A model generated the notes under the pieces. That model made no database searches. It was not told where the DNA came from and was given only the letters and a program-made list of their open reading frames with translations. Source: Fasciolopsis buskii (taxonomy: Eukaryota; Platyhelminthes; Trematoda; Plagiorchiida; Fasciolidae). From it: 64,000 nucleotides of DNA. The stretch covers positions 46,891 through 110,890 of the forward strand of contig LUCM01007179.1 of assembly GCA_008360955.1 (NCBI GenBank), given 5' to 3'. A program made the position numbers and the translations under genes. Below, piece after piece: positions 20,541 through 32,289 of this stretch. Position 1 is the stretch's first letter. Each line of letters opens with the position of its first letter.

Positions 20541-22150
20541 TCGTGGATTTCAGTTTGTCTTCAGCAGTAAGTGTCTCCCTGGTTTTCTTTAGACTTGTAA
20601 GTTTCTAATCAACGATTTCTGTAGTCTAATGGTAAATTTTTAAGCATAATTTTATTATCGATTAGCTTTAAGTTACACATAATGCATTTTTACTGCCATA
20701 GGCGCATAATTCATACGCAGCTGTCACTACTGAGATAATATTTACGGCAATTTGGCAATGATTAGTTATATGCGCGAGAGAAAAGTATGGCCAGATATTA
20801 GCTAGGGCAGCCGGTAGGAAGTGAGAAAATCTAGAAGGTTTTAAAGGCCCTAGCATACAAACAGATGTCAAATAAGCGGGCGGACGAAAAAAGTCGGTGA
20901 GACAGACAGGGAATAGTCAATAAATCAGAGCTATGCGTGATTTATTGCCACGAGGTTTTTGGCCCTGTTTAGTGAACCGCATGAAACACATCGGCATATT
21001 TGTGCAGCGACATTGAATCTCATTTTGAGTCATTGTGGTCTTATACTTGGAATCTGGTTTTATTTTTACATTGATTAAGTCTATAATCATGTGTCTTAGA
21101 GTTTGCGAATCAATGGCGTCGTGAATTTGCGACTCGACGTTGGCTGCGCATTGCTCAACGCTGTTTGTAATACTCAAATTGGTCGACTTGGAACGAGGGA
21201 GTATCCGAAATGTACCGCAAATGCAAGATGATGAGGAAGTAACCCGGGAAGCTTCCAGTGAAATTTTGGGTGTCTTTGAATCCGTTCAGTCCGATTGACC
21301 GTGTGGTCTTGTCAGCGTCAATTCATGTATTAGTGACATCGACTGTACGAAGACTGATGTTTATAAAGGGTAGGATTGCGAAATTAGAGTGGTAGATATA
21401 AACTGACGTTTACAATGCACCTTGACATGCGAAAATAGCTGAGGACCATCACTTTTCACCGAACTCTAGTCTGGTCTGCGGAAGTTTGCAATAGATCGAC
21501 GCTCTTGGTAACAGTTCTCCACACGAATCCACCAGACGTTGCCTTAGTTGATATTGGCTCTGCTTCTTCTCTCCCAACTCCATCTGCATCTCCGGACCAA
21601 GCTGAAGATCATGAACTCAAAGTCGTTCAAAACAAACCCCATGTATTAGCCTTACGATCGCACAATTCCCAACCCGTGTCGCCGCTTTCTTTGCTTAGCG
21701 GACTGTGCTTTCAGATTATTTGCGTTTTTACTGCCTCATGAAATCCAATCTGGTTTTCACTCATCTTCATTCCGTTATCACATCCATATTGACCCTTACC
21801 TCCATCATATGTCCCTCTTGATTTTCGAGGATCCCGGCTGACAGGCGGCGACAGCCATTGCCTTCCAGGCATATTTTGCGCCCGCGATACGCACCTTTCC
21901 TGCTTTCAAACATAGTATTACTCGCAGTGCAGGACTGGTAATCAGTCACAAAAATCTTTGTGAACCATTATCTAACTTTGATTTAAAAGTCGAAATATTG
22001 TGCTCAGCAAATAACATTGGCCGTTGTGATCTTGTGAGCGAAAACACATTGCATTGTTTGTTTGATTTCTGTTTTCCGTGCTTGCATCGTGCCCTCTTCG
22101 CCCAATTTTTATCTTGCCTTGCGCATGACTCTCGTATGTCGAAAAATTTA
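20541..22150. other. No recognisable gene
   Basis: Only short frames are present. 21505-21741 plus is Pro/Ser-rich and 20917-21177 minus is unremarkable. I found no motif or repeat relationship. Confidence 0.45.
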
Positions 22151-22152
22151 CA

Positions 22153-22186
22153 TTATTATTATTATTATTACTGATATTATTATCAG
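22153..22186. repeat. (ATT)n microsatellite
   Basis: Nearly pure ATT repeats followed by an interrupted TATTATTAT. It could be a former retroelement tail, but no adjacent element is recognised. Confidence 0.85.
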
Positions 22187-22929
22187 GGGAGACGTTTACG
22201 CTACGTGGGCTCTAGCGATAAATACGCAAAACTGCGTTGTAGCCTTAGGTCATTTCGCTATGGGTCCTTCCGGCAGGCAACGCACAAGTTGGAGGGTATC
22301 GTCCGTTATCAGCCACAACAGTTGCGGAATCGCTGGGCAAAGAAGTGGAAGCCATCGACCGAATTTGAAAACTCAACGGATTACCTAGACCAACAGGCGA
22401 GAATGGCCGACAGTAGATTCGGTCGTCTAATCCTGAATAGTAGCAGACCAACGTAACCGTTCACTAGCCAGCTATGGCATGCTGAGAAAGATCACGGCTG
22501 AATGCAGGCTTAATTGCGCGGCATCATGTGAGTGCAAATTATGCGGCATCGACCACAAATTATCTGAGTACTCGGAATTGCCAAAGGTCGCCCTAGAGAA
22601 GCGCTGAAGCATACTTGAAAATGCCGGGTCCGCTTTGTTTTCCCGAACAATTGACATCGTGCAACAAATTATCGAATAAAATCCAGCTGTGAAGAAGAGA
22701 GTCACCCAGGTAGACACCAAAAGTGCTTCACCAGGCTACGTTGGTACCCACCGACGACATTTTATAGGCCACCGTGGTTTGATCGACTTCTCAGGCCACC
22801 GAAAATCCAGGTAGCTTGAAAGCAGTCGCAATGGGAGTGGCCAAACCCAGGGGTTTGTTAAAAGTGGCCAGCCTTTGTTGCCAGTGGGTCGAATGCAGCC
22901 ATACAGCCATATTTGTGCAAAACGCCTAC

Positions 22930-23133
22930 TTCTAAAAACTCCGAAGTCTCTAGCATTGAGCACAGTGGGCAGACGCGGAGTGCAAATTCCAGAAGAGTAG
23001 GGTTGTTGGACAAAAACGAACAAATCAAGATGACAGATGTCCACATACTGACCGGCATGCCGATGTAAGCACCAAAGACAGTGGATGCGATTTCGTTCGA
23101 ATGGCTGCACTCGCGAGACATGAGCGTAGTTGA
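22930..23133 (-). other. Weak candidate host exon
   Basis: On the minus strand a pyrimidine-rich tract ends in 'CTTCCCAG' just before 23133, and a possible donor 'GAA|GTAGGC' lies at 22930/22929. The enclosed 204 bp is one open phase of 68 codons, starting 'STTLMSRECSHSNE' and containing a hydrophobic stretch 'MPVSMWTSVILICSFL' that could span a membrane. I do not recognise the protein, and such splice-like combinations occur by chance, so this is speculative. Confidence 0.2.
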
Positions 23134-23869
23134 CTGGGAAGTAATAAGACTGATCTGCTACTTGGTTGCGACCTGGCGAATATAGGCTGAATTACGGTGC
23201 CCACGTTGCGTGATTTCCTGGTGTCATAATAACCGCCAACTGCACTAAATTGGATAACATTTTGGTGCCGTTCAAGTGATAATTTTCAGGTCAGATGGCT
23301 TACCGTGGCAGCATTATATATGAAGGTCAGTTGAGTAATTTTCGTGGGAGATATTTGCTTCAGCTCATCGATTGAAGCCGTTACGGCTTTGGATGCGTTG
23401 CGGAAGACAACCGGAAATCCCCCGAGTAGTTTTCGTGTAAATTATGTTCATCAAAATCTCCGAGAGTCTTGCTTGGTCCATGATTAAGCCCTACAATGTT
23501 ATGACAAAAAATCGAGCAGCAAAGCTCAATGAGGAATCTGAAAATGGATGAATTATTGCAGCATTTGGCTACCAGCAGGTTGATGTGAACAATGCCAAGC
23601 ATACTGTCCTTCATTTGATAATAATAAGAACCATTTTGTGCATTTTTCATTTTGGGAGAGGCACGCCCAAGGCAAAATGAAACTTTTACATGGATGATGC
23701 AGAAGAAACGTGAATGATGGAAGTCCGAATGTTTGTGGGGGTATATGCAACGTAGGATTACTCGGTAGGCGCGATCAGAATCTGCAACGCGGTGCGCGGT
23801 GTGCAAGTATGCCAGAAAAACTCAAAACTGCACAAACTGTTTTGTAAGATTGTACAGAGTTTTCTGGAA

Positions 23870-24600
23870 CTGGTAATGGGCAACACAGCGCAAGTCATTT
23901 CCTGTTTGAGTGCAATAACTGTGCGTGTCGCTGGCGCAACACTTGAAAGAAACTCGATGGCGGATGTCGAGATATGGCCGGAGGCGCAAACGTCAAGAGC
24001 GTTGCGTGATAGACATAAAGGTTATGTTGGGGAGGCGAATATTAGTATCGATATGATAATTGGATGGGAATTAGTCAAAATCAAGGGGAACGTTATGCAA
24101 GGTGAATAAGGAAATTCCATTTAACACCGATAATGGGCCGATAAAATACTGAAGAAGGCGAAGGAATAACATCAAATCTGCTGAACAATCTGGCAAACAA
24201 GATTTTGTGAAACGTTTTGCAGAGAGAGAAAACGGAACTTACAGAATTACCGATTTCATCCCTATGCTGCTGGCGGAAAACTGGATTGAGCAGCGCAATG
24301 GAGGAAACAGTCGTGTCAGAAGCAAAATGGATTTAAATACACCAGCTACTGATGTCCCCTGAGCTCTCATTTTTGCTGTCGCAGTTTTGACCTTACGTGT
24401 GGGGGTTTTCAAGGGGCGCACAAGGCAATCCAGTGTCGATAATGACTGTGTTTCACCATTCTTGAAGATCCACCTGAGTTGGAGTATCTAAGAGGGTCAG
24501 TGACACCGTTTCGATTAAACGGACCAGTAATCGAGCGCAAGGTCTGGCCAGCAGCGTCCTAGCGGAAGCGAGGCGCTGGTAGGTTTGGAGTTTCCCTTAT
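23870..24600. repeat. Dispersed block R1, copy 2
   Basis: Collinear with 15830-16560 (see anchors at 15918/23957 and 16313/24377). The two copies differ by many substitutions and indels, so the duplication is old. It lies about 0.9 kb beyond the C-terminus of LINE-C on the minus strand. Confidence 0.6.
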
Positions 24601-25500
24601 GAGGACGGAAATGATAATAGCGCGTATAGCCTGAGTGTGAGGCCCGAAACATAAGGGAGGGTACCAGCTCCGGGTTATGGCGATCAATGATGGAGAACGA
24701 TGGAGAAACAGAGACACCATCCCATCTAGGGTTGATTAATAATGAAGAACCTATGTAGTAGGATGACCAGGGAAGAACTGGGATTAGGTTGTCATTATGA
24801 CAAATTAATTCAGCTGCAAGCGATTGATACCTACTCCGGAGTCCTACTGTACACTTTTTGGACAGTTTTCATGGTCAGCATGCTCTGCGTTGCTGCCCTA
24901 ATACAGAGAACAGAACCGTAAATGGAGAATTATGGGGGCTGATGTGTTGAGAATAGAAGTAAACTTTGGATTCCGGCGTAGCTTAGTCTAGTTCTGTCGA
25001 TTTATTTAGCAACAATAACAATGAGGTATTTCTCGAAAACGTGAAGCGTCCAGACAGTGAAAGAATAGAGGAACCGTCACTCTGGAAAGCGTTCCAGCTG
25101 AGGGTTTGTGTTGAGTTGCAAAGAAAGAAGTAAATAAGTAAATAAAAGGGCCGAGGAATATGGGCTTAAATGGGAAAGCGTGGCAGACGTATCCTCAGTA
25201 TTTGCGCTTCCGCCAGTTGAGAAGATTTGGGCATAGTGGTGTGCCAATGGTAGATCCCTCTTAAAATGGTTAAGACTGTTCCAGTTACCCAGCGACCAGA
25301 GATAGCCAATCTTCGGTGTTGTCCATATTACCCTAGTATATTAGGTTCCCTGGCGCTCACAGATGAAGCGCTATGGAAAACAGAAGCTGATCAGAAATAG
25401 GGGGATGGGATGTGCATTTAGAAATCGATGGCTGACTCAAAAGCTCTATCTTCCGAGGTATGAGTGTTGGTCAATTGATGGACCTGAGTGACACTGAGGT
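24601..25500. other. No recognisable gene; possible LINE-C 3' UTR
   Basis: No open frame of note. The segment lies between the end of LINE-C protein and repeat R1 and may be 3' UTR. Confidence 0.4.
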
Positions 25501-25516
25501 CAGTATTTGGGGCAGC

Positions 25517-26020
25517 CTAAAAACTAGATTTGTCCTGTATGCGCCGAATGCCAATGGGAAGTTTGTCCCAAAGTTTGGCATAAACAACAAGAAGGAAATG
25601 CGACCTTAAAGAGGATTTGGCGATTTCCGTATGGATGGCTAGGGACCTATGATGGAGAGGGTAGTAGCTGGCACAGGAGAATATAGGTGGGTCGGTGAAG
25701 AAGGAACGCATATTCACCAGGTTACGCAGAAGAGCCAGGTCACTCTTCAGTCGTCGTAGCCAAAGTGGACCAATTTTGAGGGCTGAACAGCGTTCCTTGT
25801 AATTTAGAGTCGTCCACCGACCCATCACTTGATTGGTGCAGCGTGTCCGATTAGTTTCAATGGAAATCCTATCCGACTTTGACATGCTGGAGTATATCAG
25901 AGTGCCATACTCAAGGAGTGGTCGAACGTGTGTTTTACAAATTTTGTGGATGCTGTCGGATATTTTCATTGTGCGAAAAATCAGATTTACATTTCTCCTA
26001 GTTTTAGCCGACTAAATAGC
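25517..26020 (-). pseudogene. LINE-C C-terminal domain
   Basis: A 150-codon minus-strand frame contains 'HVRPLLEYGTLIYS', 'LNYKERCSALKIGPLWLRR', 'LRNLVNM' and 'FLLVVYAKLWDKLPIGIRR', which line up with 'HVRPHLGYCPIFF', 'LNYRARCELLGLGP' and 'FFTVAYSKLWKKL' of LINE-B. Upstream, 'LNFSEHVAI' and 'RRNVNLIFRTM' are the usual residues just before this domain. It is a typical post-RT region of CR1/Jockey-like LINEs, cut at 25517 by a stop. Confidence 0.82.
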
Positions 26021-26307
26021 TACGTGCTCTGAGAAATTTAGAAAGGCTGAGTAGTTGAGAGCAAGGCCACAAATTGCGGGTTTGCATGCAACAGGAGATT
26101 CGCGATGCAAAATAGATTCTTTAGGTAGTGTAAGCTTCTATGTGAGTATTTTACTGTTATCGGCAGTTAAGCTCTTCATCCAGGAGGTACGCCAGTCGTC
26201 TAAGGCAGACAAATCTGCACAAATTTCTCTAACCTCAATACTAACTTCACTTGGCTTAAAAGGTAATTAGGCAGGTCATGCAAAGAACCCTTCTTATGCC
26301 TGGGAGT

Positions 26308-26619
26308 TTATGCAGAGAGCCTCCAGTTGACCAGAATTATATCAAGTTTAATTAAAAGTGTAAAGAGGTTGAGCAGTGGCAAGGACAGGTCAGGGCCAGA
26401 ACTAAGAGCAGCTGTCGGAGGGTTGCCATCTGTGCCTTGGTGAGACCCTGGCTTGAAACTGGCTAAATGCCGCGCGAAAACCTTAACGTCAAAGGATACA
26501 GTACATAAACTGGAGTTATTCCTTTTCTGTATTTGGGGTAAGTCAGTGACTGTAGCTGGAGCCATAGAGGAAGCGAAATATTGATTAAACGCCTCAGTTG
26601 TCTTTTGCGGTTGCCACAT
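26308..26619 (-). pseudogene. LINE-C EN-RT linker
   Basis: A 103-codon frame with 'TTEAFNQYFASSMAP' and 'SFKPGSHQGTDGNPP', matching the 'FN.YF.S.F' and 'K..GPDGIP' patterns found between nuclease and RT in these LINEs. It ends with 'LLIKLDIILVNWRLSA', the first RT strand. The next readable residues belong to the C-terminal side, so the RT core is gone. Confidence 0.7.
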
Positions 26620-26999
26620 ACCATAGAGCTAAACTAGGAAGTTCACCGAAGGTTTCCTATCGTGAAATCTTACTTGATATAGTTTTGAAAGCCTCGTGGG
26701 GTGATTCTTATGCCTCAGCACCCTAGTTTTTTCTTCCAAAGGAGAGATTCACTTAGGCGAAAGATAGTGGCAGGCAGATGGTGCAAGAGAATAAACTTGA
26801 AAACGCCATTCGTCAGTGAAAATGCCGTTGCAACTTAGCATATTTGACTTTCACAGAGGTTGGTTGTGAATTATTGTTTCTGTTTATTCGTTCTATAACG
26901 GTCAGTTTCGAGATGCAGCTAGTCATGTTGCAATTAAATAAATCTGCAGCCCTCTCTGGGTCAGTCGCTAGGACAAATCTTCCCTAGCCAATTTGGCGT

Positions 27000-27720
27000 A
27001 CTAGAGAGGGAATCTGCTGCCAGTCAAGATCTGGTTAGGGAGAGATGCATGAACGTGGATTACACCGTGCATTACCCTGTGGTCTCTCCCTGGAAGCTTG
27101 ATCCCGACGTAAATCAAGGTGTGGTGATCAGTATGTATGAACGTGAGATTTAATACATTTTGTAATTTCTGGTGGGTGACGTTACGTGCTGCACTCAACA
27201 CTATGGTGCACGTGGGAGACAAGCGATGTCAGGTATGGTGGAGTAATAATCGTGGACCAGGTACACCAGGGAGATTGAAGTCTCCAACAATGATTTTGGA
27301 GGATGATTGGAGGTAAGCAAGGTGATCAAATGCGTCCGCTAAAGGGGAGCCTATTTCTAATCTGAGACGGAGCGCGATAGACACAGGCAGTATGGACAGC
27401 AGAGGACGACATCCTGATGGTGTGGCATAACGATTCTTGAATCACTTCCGGTGCAAGATGCGCAAGAACGTGGACTGATAGACCCTGCCTTATGTGAACA
27501 AAGCTGTCGCTCTCACGGCGGTCGTTTCCGGTACCTCTAAGGGATTAGTACCCTGCAAATGAAGCAAAACTATTAGGTGTGTCCTATTCAAGCTAGGACT
27601 CAGTGATGAAGATTGTATCCAGGTTGTAGGAAGCAGCAAATATTTTTAAGTGATCGAATCTATTTACGATTGAACGACAGTTAATTAGCGCAGAAAAGGG
27701 GGCCATGTTGCTTCGAGGCG
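27000..27720 (-). pseudogene. LINE-C endonuclease
   Basis: The start reads 'ALINCRSIVNRFDHLKIFAA' followed by 'YNLDTIFITES', the first two strands of an apurinic-type nuclease with catalytic Glu in 'TES'. Further down, frames at 27001-27222 contain 'VLNLTFIHTDHHTLIYVGIK' and 'PGRDHR', the LDL.F..... SDH-type end. The middle is broken by frameshifts. Confidence 0.75.
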
Positions 27721-27722
27721 GA

Positions 27723-29300
27723 GTGAGTGTTGGGGCTGCAAAGACAGAGTCGGTGCATGGAGAGTCAAACAAAATGGGAATAACCGGGTGAGCACATGGT
27801 ATTAAGTCTATTTTAGTAGGCGTTGAATGAGATACGGGAGGAGAAGGTGAAGGCGAGGAAGAACGAGAAAATTTAACGTTCTTCATTATACTAGTGTGTG
27901 GGTAGCCAGAATTACTGGGGGACTAACGTTTAGGGAGGTAGAAAGGTATTGGGTTTGCGTGGGAATAAATAGGTGGCTGTAGTGGTTCAGGGGAGAGGGA
28001 GGGTGGGGCATATTTTGGCTGGGGAGGCATACCCAAAATACGAATATTGGTGGCATGGGATATTTTCCTTGTAGTTAGGTTGAGGCGCTGGTAGGCGGAG
28101 TTTGGTGATAGTACCATAATGACGGTGAAGGTATGTTTATGGAGGCCACAGACAGCTTCCTCGGAAAATCTGACGGAATAAAGAGGGCCTTTGGCAGGGA
28201 ACAGCTGGTGCATTGCTAGGTCTTTCAAATCTGGGATGCGAGTCCGTGGTTTTCTTCCGGCTTGGAAGTTCTCTCTGTAGTTACCTTTTGGTCCTGGTGA
28301 AACGAGAGGCAGGCAGTGGAAATACGGTGCTGTCAGGACCAGGCATTTGAGGCACCGAGGGGATGGAAAAACAAATCGATGGAACAGGGTTTCGGAGCAG
28401 TTTAGCTGCTAGACTAGTAACGACGTTGTTCCGCCGAGGAGTAATGTGTTCTTTGTTGATGGTGTCAGCGCAAGTTTATCACTGGTAAATAATGTTTCAA
28501 TGATTTGGATGAGGCAGGGAGAGTTTCGATTTGTGCTATAGGTTTTAACTTCACGAGGAGACGAGAGATTACTATGGCCTACCGCGAAATTCTTGAGGGA
28601 GAGGTTTACATGCGAATGTTTTCGGTAGAGTTGTGGAGAAGGAGATGGTGATGAACTGTCTAAGTCAACACTTGCCTGTAGCTGTGGTGGGGCCGCAAGG
28701 ACCGGTCTGGATACCAAACTCCTAGCCATGCCGGGTAGCTTGGGTGAATCTATGTTTGATGGAACCGTTCTCGGGTTCTCACTTGCATGCAGTCTGAGGG
28801 CCGCCCTTTGAATAAGCTTTTGTCCGGGGTAATTTTGATAGACTTGAACGGGGTAGATGAGATTATCTTAGCTTCACTCCCCAGGAACCGCTCTGCAGCC
28901 GCAGTGCCAAGGAACAGAAACAATGCTGGGCATAATCTGCCTAACATTCCGGAACACTACAAAACACAGCGTTAGACAAACTCAGATTTCGCTGCCTAAT
29001 TTCGGAGGATAGTGAGCCGACGACCCGGTAGACACCATGGGGGTGCTTGCGGAGTGGATTTTCGGGTGTCATAGATTGGTAGGTGAACGGAAGCAGCTTT
29101 GTGATTACTGGTTACATCAGTAAAATTTTGTTGTTTTCTCGTGAATCCCTTGCTCTTGTTTTTGTACTTTATTATTAGTCTCTACAAACACGTCTGTGAC
29201 ACTAACAGTGTACGCTGGAGGCTGGCGAATTGGTTGTGAAGGCGTGAACGTGGTGCATCTAGCAGCTATGACCTTGGTATGTTTAGGCCTAGAGACTGCC
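27723..29300 (-). pseudogene. LINE-C ORF1-like region
   Basis: Several minus-strand frames upstream of the nuclease are Ser/Pro-rich ('SRSSSPSPSPPVSHS', 'LDSSSPSPSPQL') and basic, with 'SEAKIISSTPFKSIKITPDK' at about 28800-28890 and 'FVFPSPRCLKCL' near 28350. Position and composition fit the ORF1 RNA-binding protein of CR1/Jockey-like LINEs. I cannot identify a complete zinc knuckle, PHD or esterase motif. Confidence 0.5.
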
Positions 29301-30085
29301 ATTCCGAATAAGTGGGACGATGCGCAGTTGTGTAATAAATGATGCGTCCAAAGATGCCGATAATTGTGTGAAATAAGAGAGTGGAATCTGGGCTAAGGGT
29401 CTTTAATGGATCTATTTACGTTAAGGAAGAAAATTCGGACAGTAAACCTTGGATCTCGCTGCACAGAAGGTAATTAAAAGCCTTCCAGATACGCGAATAA
29501 ACGAATAATAAAGACAAGTAATTGTAGAAAACCACTGTTTGAAGACACGAAGAATGGAAACGTGTTCGGCAATAAGGAGGATTATTATGGCAAGCGCTGA
29601 ATGTTGCATCCGACGCTGGTAAACCAGCGTGAAACAAAATTTGAATCCAGTCTTTTTTGCGTTGGGGAATTGGCTGATTGCCGCGGGTGTCTAGGTCATG
29701 ATTGGGGGTGATGTTCGAGGTAGACGATAATGGCTGCATCTATATATGTGGTTGCCTTTGTGGTGATTGCCTGCCACCGTGGTGTGCACGTTAGCCACGA
29801 TCGAGCAGTTCCAGCAGTAAGGGTATGTGTTTGAGAGGACTTCTCGGCTCAAAGGATCATAAGCATCGAGGATCAGATTACTTGGCCCTGATTTCTAAAC
29901 ATACTGGCAACAGAGTCATCAGTGCGCTTCGGTGAACCGTGCATACTGACAGCAAGGTTCAGTTTACTGCGGCCTTTGGAGGAAATAGTATTTGTCTGTT
30001 TTGAGATAGTTTATCTGAGCGAGCGGCCAAATCGCTTTCGCGGTGTTGATACGTGAGGGAATGCGGCCAGAAACTGAATAGCGAA
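29301..30085. other. No recognisable gene
   Basis: A minus-strand frame at 29416-29739 and GC-richer DNA from 29740 to 30000 have no recognised motif or repeat partner in the window. Confidence 0.4.
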
Positions 30086-30089
30086 CTTT

Positions 30090-31116
30090 TTGTGACACGG
30101 GTGCAAACGTACGCATNTCTTCGAATCGCTGGACCATGCATACTGTGCACTAGATAGACTCTCGAGGTTTGCAGCTCGGTTTGGCATGTGCTTTGCACCT
30201 TCAAAGTGCAAAGTGTTGTTGCAGGACTGGGCGACAGTGGCACCGAACATGATACTAGATGGAGAGGAACTGTCGACTGTAGACCGTTTCACCTACCTTA
30301 GTAGCTGCTTTTCGAACGATGGTAGCTCAGAAGTAGAGGTAAACATGCGTACATCCAAGGCTCGGGCAGCTTACGTTGGAATGAAACATTTGTGGCGTCG
30401 GCCTGATATTTCACCGAAGTTCAAAGGTCGTGTTTACTGTGCCGCAGTGCGTAGTGCGTAGTGCTGTTGTACGGTTGCGAGACGTGGAGTATGCGTGTAG
30501 ACGATGTTCGTCGGTTGGAGGTTTTCGACCACCGATGTTTACGTAGTATGGCTAGGATTGGATGGGGTGAATATGGTTTTGAGTGCCACTTCTGAGAATC
30601 GCTTTTTTCAGCGTATGAACCTAAGTAGACTTGGTTGTTTGGGTCACATTTTACGTATGTCGAACACTCGTCTACCATATCGTGCCTTATTTTATGTTCC
30701 TCCCTATGTATGGAAGAAGCCATGTGGAGGTCAGCAGACGGTGTGGCAACGTAGGATGAGAAAATGTACAACGAACCTACGTAAAGTAAGTGTCGCACGT
30801 TTTCGTGGTTGGGGTCTGAAAGACTCGTCAACTAGCTGGCTGGGGACACTTAAGGATATGGCAGTGAACCGTGAACAGTGGCGATCGTGTTGTCATCTAT
30901 CGAATCAAAATGATTGAAAACACGTGCGTTTGTACAGCTAGACTGTGTTTCGTGTGTTGGCTGCAGCAGCATCATATATTTTCCCTCTTGTGTAGGTCCA
31001 CTCCCTGTTCCCGTTGGATATTCACTCATTTTACAGAAACTTGTAACTCTGGGGAAAAGGCAGTGGTCAGTGAGGCTTGCCCCGCTGTTTAAGGCTGAAC
31101 GATAATGATGATAACG
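30090..31116 (+). mobile_element. RTE-1 LINE, copy 2 (3' end)
   Basis: The plus strand reads 'FGMCFAPSKCKVLLQDW', 'TVDRFTYLSSCFSNDG', 'KARAAYVGMKHLWRRPDI', 'FKGRVYCAAVRS', then after frame changes near 30455 and 30595 'RLGCLGHILRMSNTRLPYR', 'WKKPCGGQQTVWQRRM' and 'TLKDMAVNREQWRSCC'. This is a typical RTE post-RT region and C-terminus. The 3' UTR ends in a GATAATGATGATAACGAT tail. It is 5'-truncated within the RT thumb. An N lies at 30117. It meets LINE-A copy 2 tail to tail at about 31116. Confidence 0.9.
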
Positions 31117-31217
31117 ATCAGCCCCACAAATCACACACCGTCCTCTTCAAACATAACTAGCCATACATTGTTTTGTCTCCCTTTGAATTCGCGCACTGAT
31201 CCCACCTCGACTACTTC

Positions 31218-31600
31218 CTATGGTAATTTACTCCAGCCATTTACCCCTCGTATGGCAAACGATTTCCTTCTCAACCACGCAATCGTTTTCCCGTTCCCTC
31301 TTAGTGTATCGTTCCCCTTTATCTGGAATAGGGCTCCACGGTAACCCTGTATCTCGGCCAGACCATTAATGTTCTTGAAGGCCTGTATTAAGTTACCTCT
31401 TTCCCTGCGTCTTTCCAGGGAGCAAAAGCCAAGCGCCCTCAGCCTCTGCTCATATTCCATGTGCCACAAATGCCCAACCCACCGTGTAAAAGCACGCTGA
31501 ACCTGCTCCAGCGTTTTACTATCTCTTACTAAATACAATCTCCATGCCTGGGCACAGTATTCCAAGTGCGGTCTGACAAATACCTCGAACAGCGGCACGA
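31218..31600 (-). pseudogene. LINE-A copy 2: C-terminal domain
   Basis: A 126-codon minus-strand frame: 'FVRPHLEYCAQAWRLYLVRD', 'TLEQVQRAFTRWV', 'EQRLRALGFCSLERRRERGN', 'GNDTLRGNGK' and 'RRKSFAIRGVNGWSKLP'. Each peptide has its counterpart in copy 1. 'VRP.LEY....W.P' and 'LE.VQRR.T' are classic CR1/Jockey-type residues after the RT. The frame opens upstream into the RT thumb after a break near 31630. Confidence 0.85.
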
Positions 31601-31632
31601 GAACGTTAGGCCTCCTAGATCCTACGGTCCCC

Positions 31633-32260
31633 CTAAGTTAGCGTTGGGTACACCATGCCATCTTGACCGCGTTGAAATTGCAAACTAGGTTTGAAGTCCG
31701 CATTCGCGACCTTTGCGAGGTCCACTTCTTGCTGAATTTGTTCCATCGAGACCTGATCCACAAGTGGACCCGTGGCGACGGGGAATTTTTTTCTCCTTCC
31801 ATGAGCCGCTGACATTTGTTCCAGCTCAACGGAAGCTTGCAACTTACCGACCATTGACAAACTTTATCCAGATCCCTCTGGATAGCCTCAATGTTTGTTG
31901 TCCCTAAAAGTTTAATGTCGTCAGCAAACATAAGACACAGATTTTCCAACCCACTAGCTACGTCGCTGACATACATTACGAAGAGCAGTAGCCCTAAGAC
32001 AGATCCCTGAGGCACCCCAATGCATAGCAACCCTCTGTCCGATAGACACCCCTCGACTCATCCTGAAAGATTTACCCTTCAGATTTTGTGCTATCCAGTT
32101 ACTCATCTTAGCGTCCACTCAGAATGCCTTCACTTTTTGGTCAAGAAGCCTGTGGTTCACGGAATCAAACACCTTCTGAAAGTCCAGATAGCAGACCTCT
32201 ACTCTTTCGCCCCTGTCAATCCTATCTGTTACTTCGTCCAAGGAGCTTACTAAGTTGGTC
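31633..32260 (-). pseudogene. LINE-A copy 2: RT domain
   Basis: On the minus strand, domain A reads 'CYLDFQKVFDSVNHRLLDQK' (about 32150-32210), domain B 'GVPQGSVLGLLLFVMYVSDV' (about 31960-32020), and domain C 'LMFADDIKLLG' (31906-31938, FADD at 31918-31929). The FADD aspartates are intact, unlike copy 1. A frame change lies between A and B (about 32040-32120). The RT would prime on nicked target DNA to copy the element RNA, but the frame breaks rule out a complete enzyme. Confidence 0.86.
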
Positions 32261-32289
32261 AGACAGGAACGTTTGCGCCAGGAACCGTG

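Larger units (their letters stand above)
25500..29300 (-). mobile_element. LINE-C (CR1/Jockey-like), nearly full span, RT core deleted
   Basis: The minus strand shows, in order, ORF1-like frames (27923-28950), an endonuclease start (27593-27720) and later parts (27000-27300), an EN-RT linker (26308-26619), and the C-terminal domain (25517-26020). The RT catalytic boxes that should lie between the linker and the C-terminal domain are absent. The C-terminus is related to LINE-B but clearly a different family. The 5' limit near 29300 is estimated from the last ORF1-like frame. Confidence 0.75.

Noticed and set aside
22153..22186. ATT repeat as a regulatory element
   Set aside because: Simple trinucleotide slippage or an old retroelement tail explains it better.
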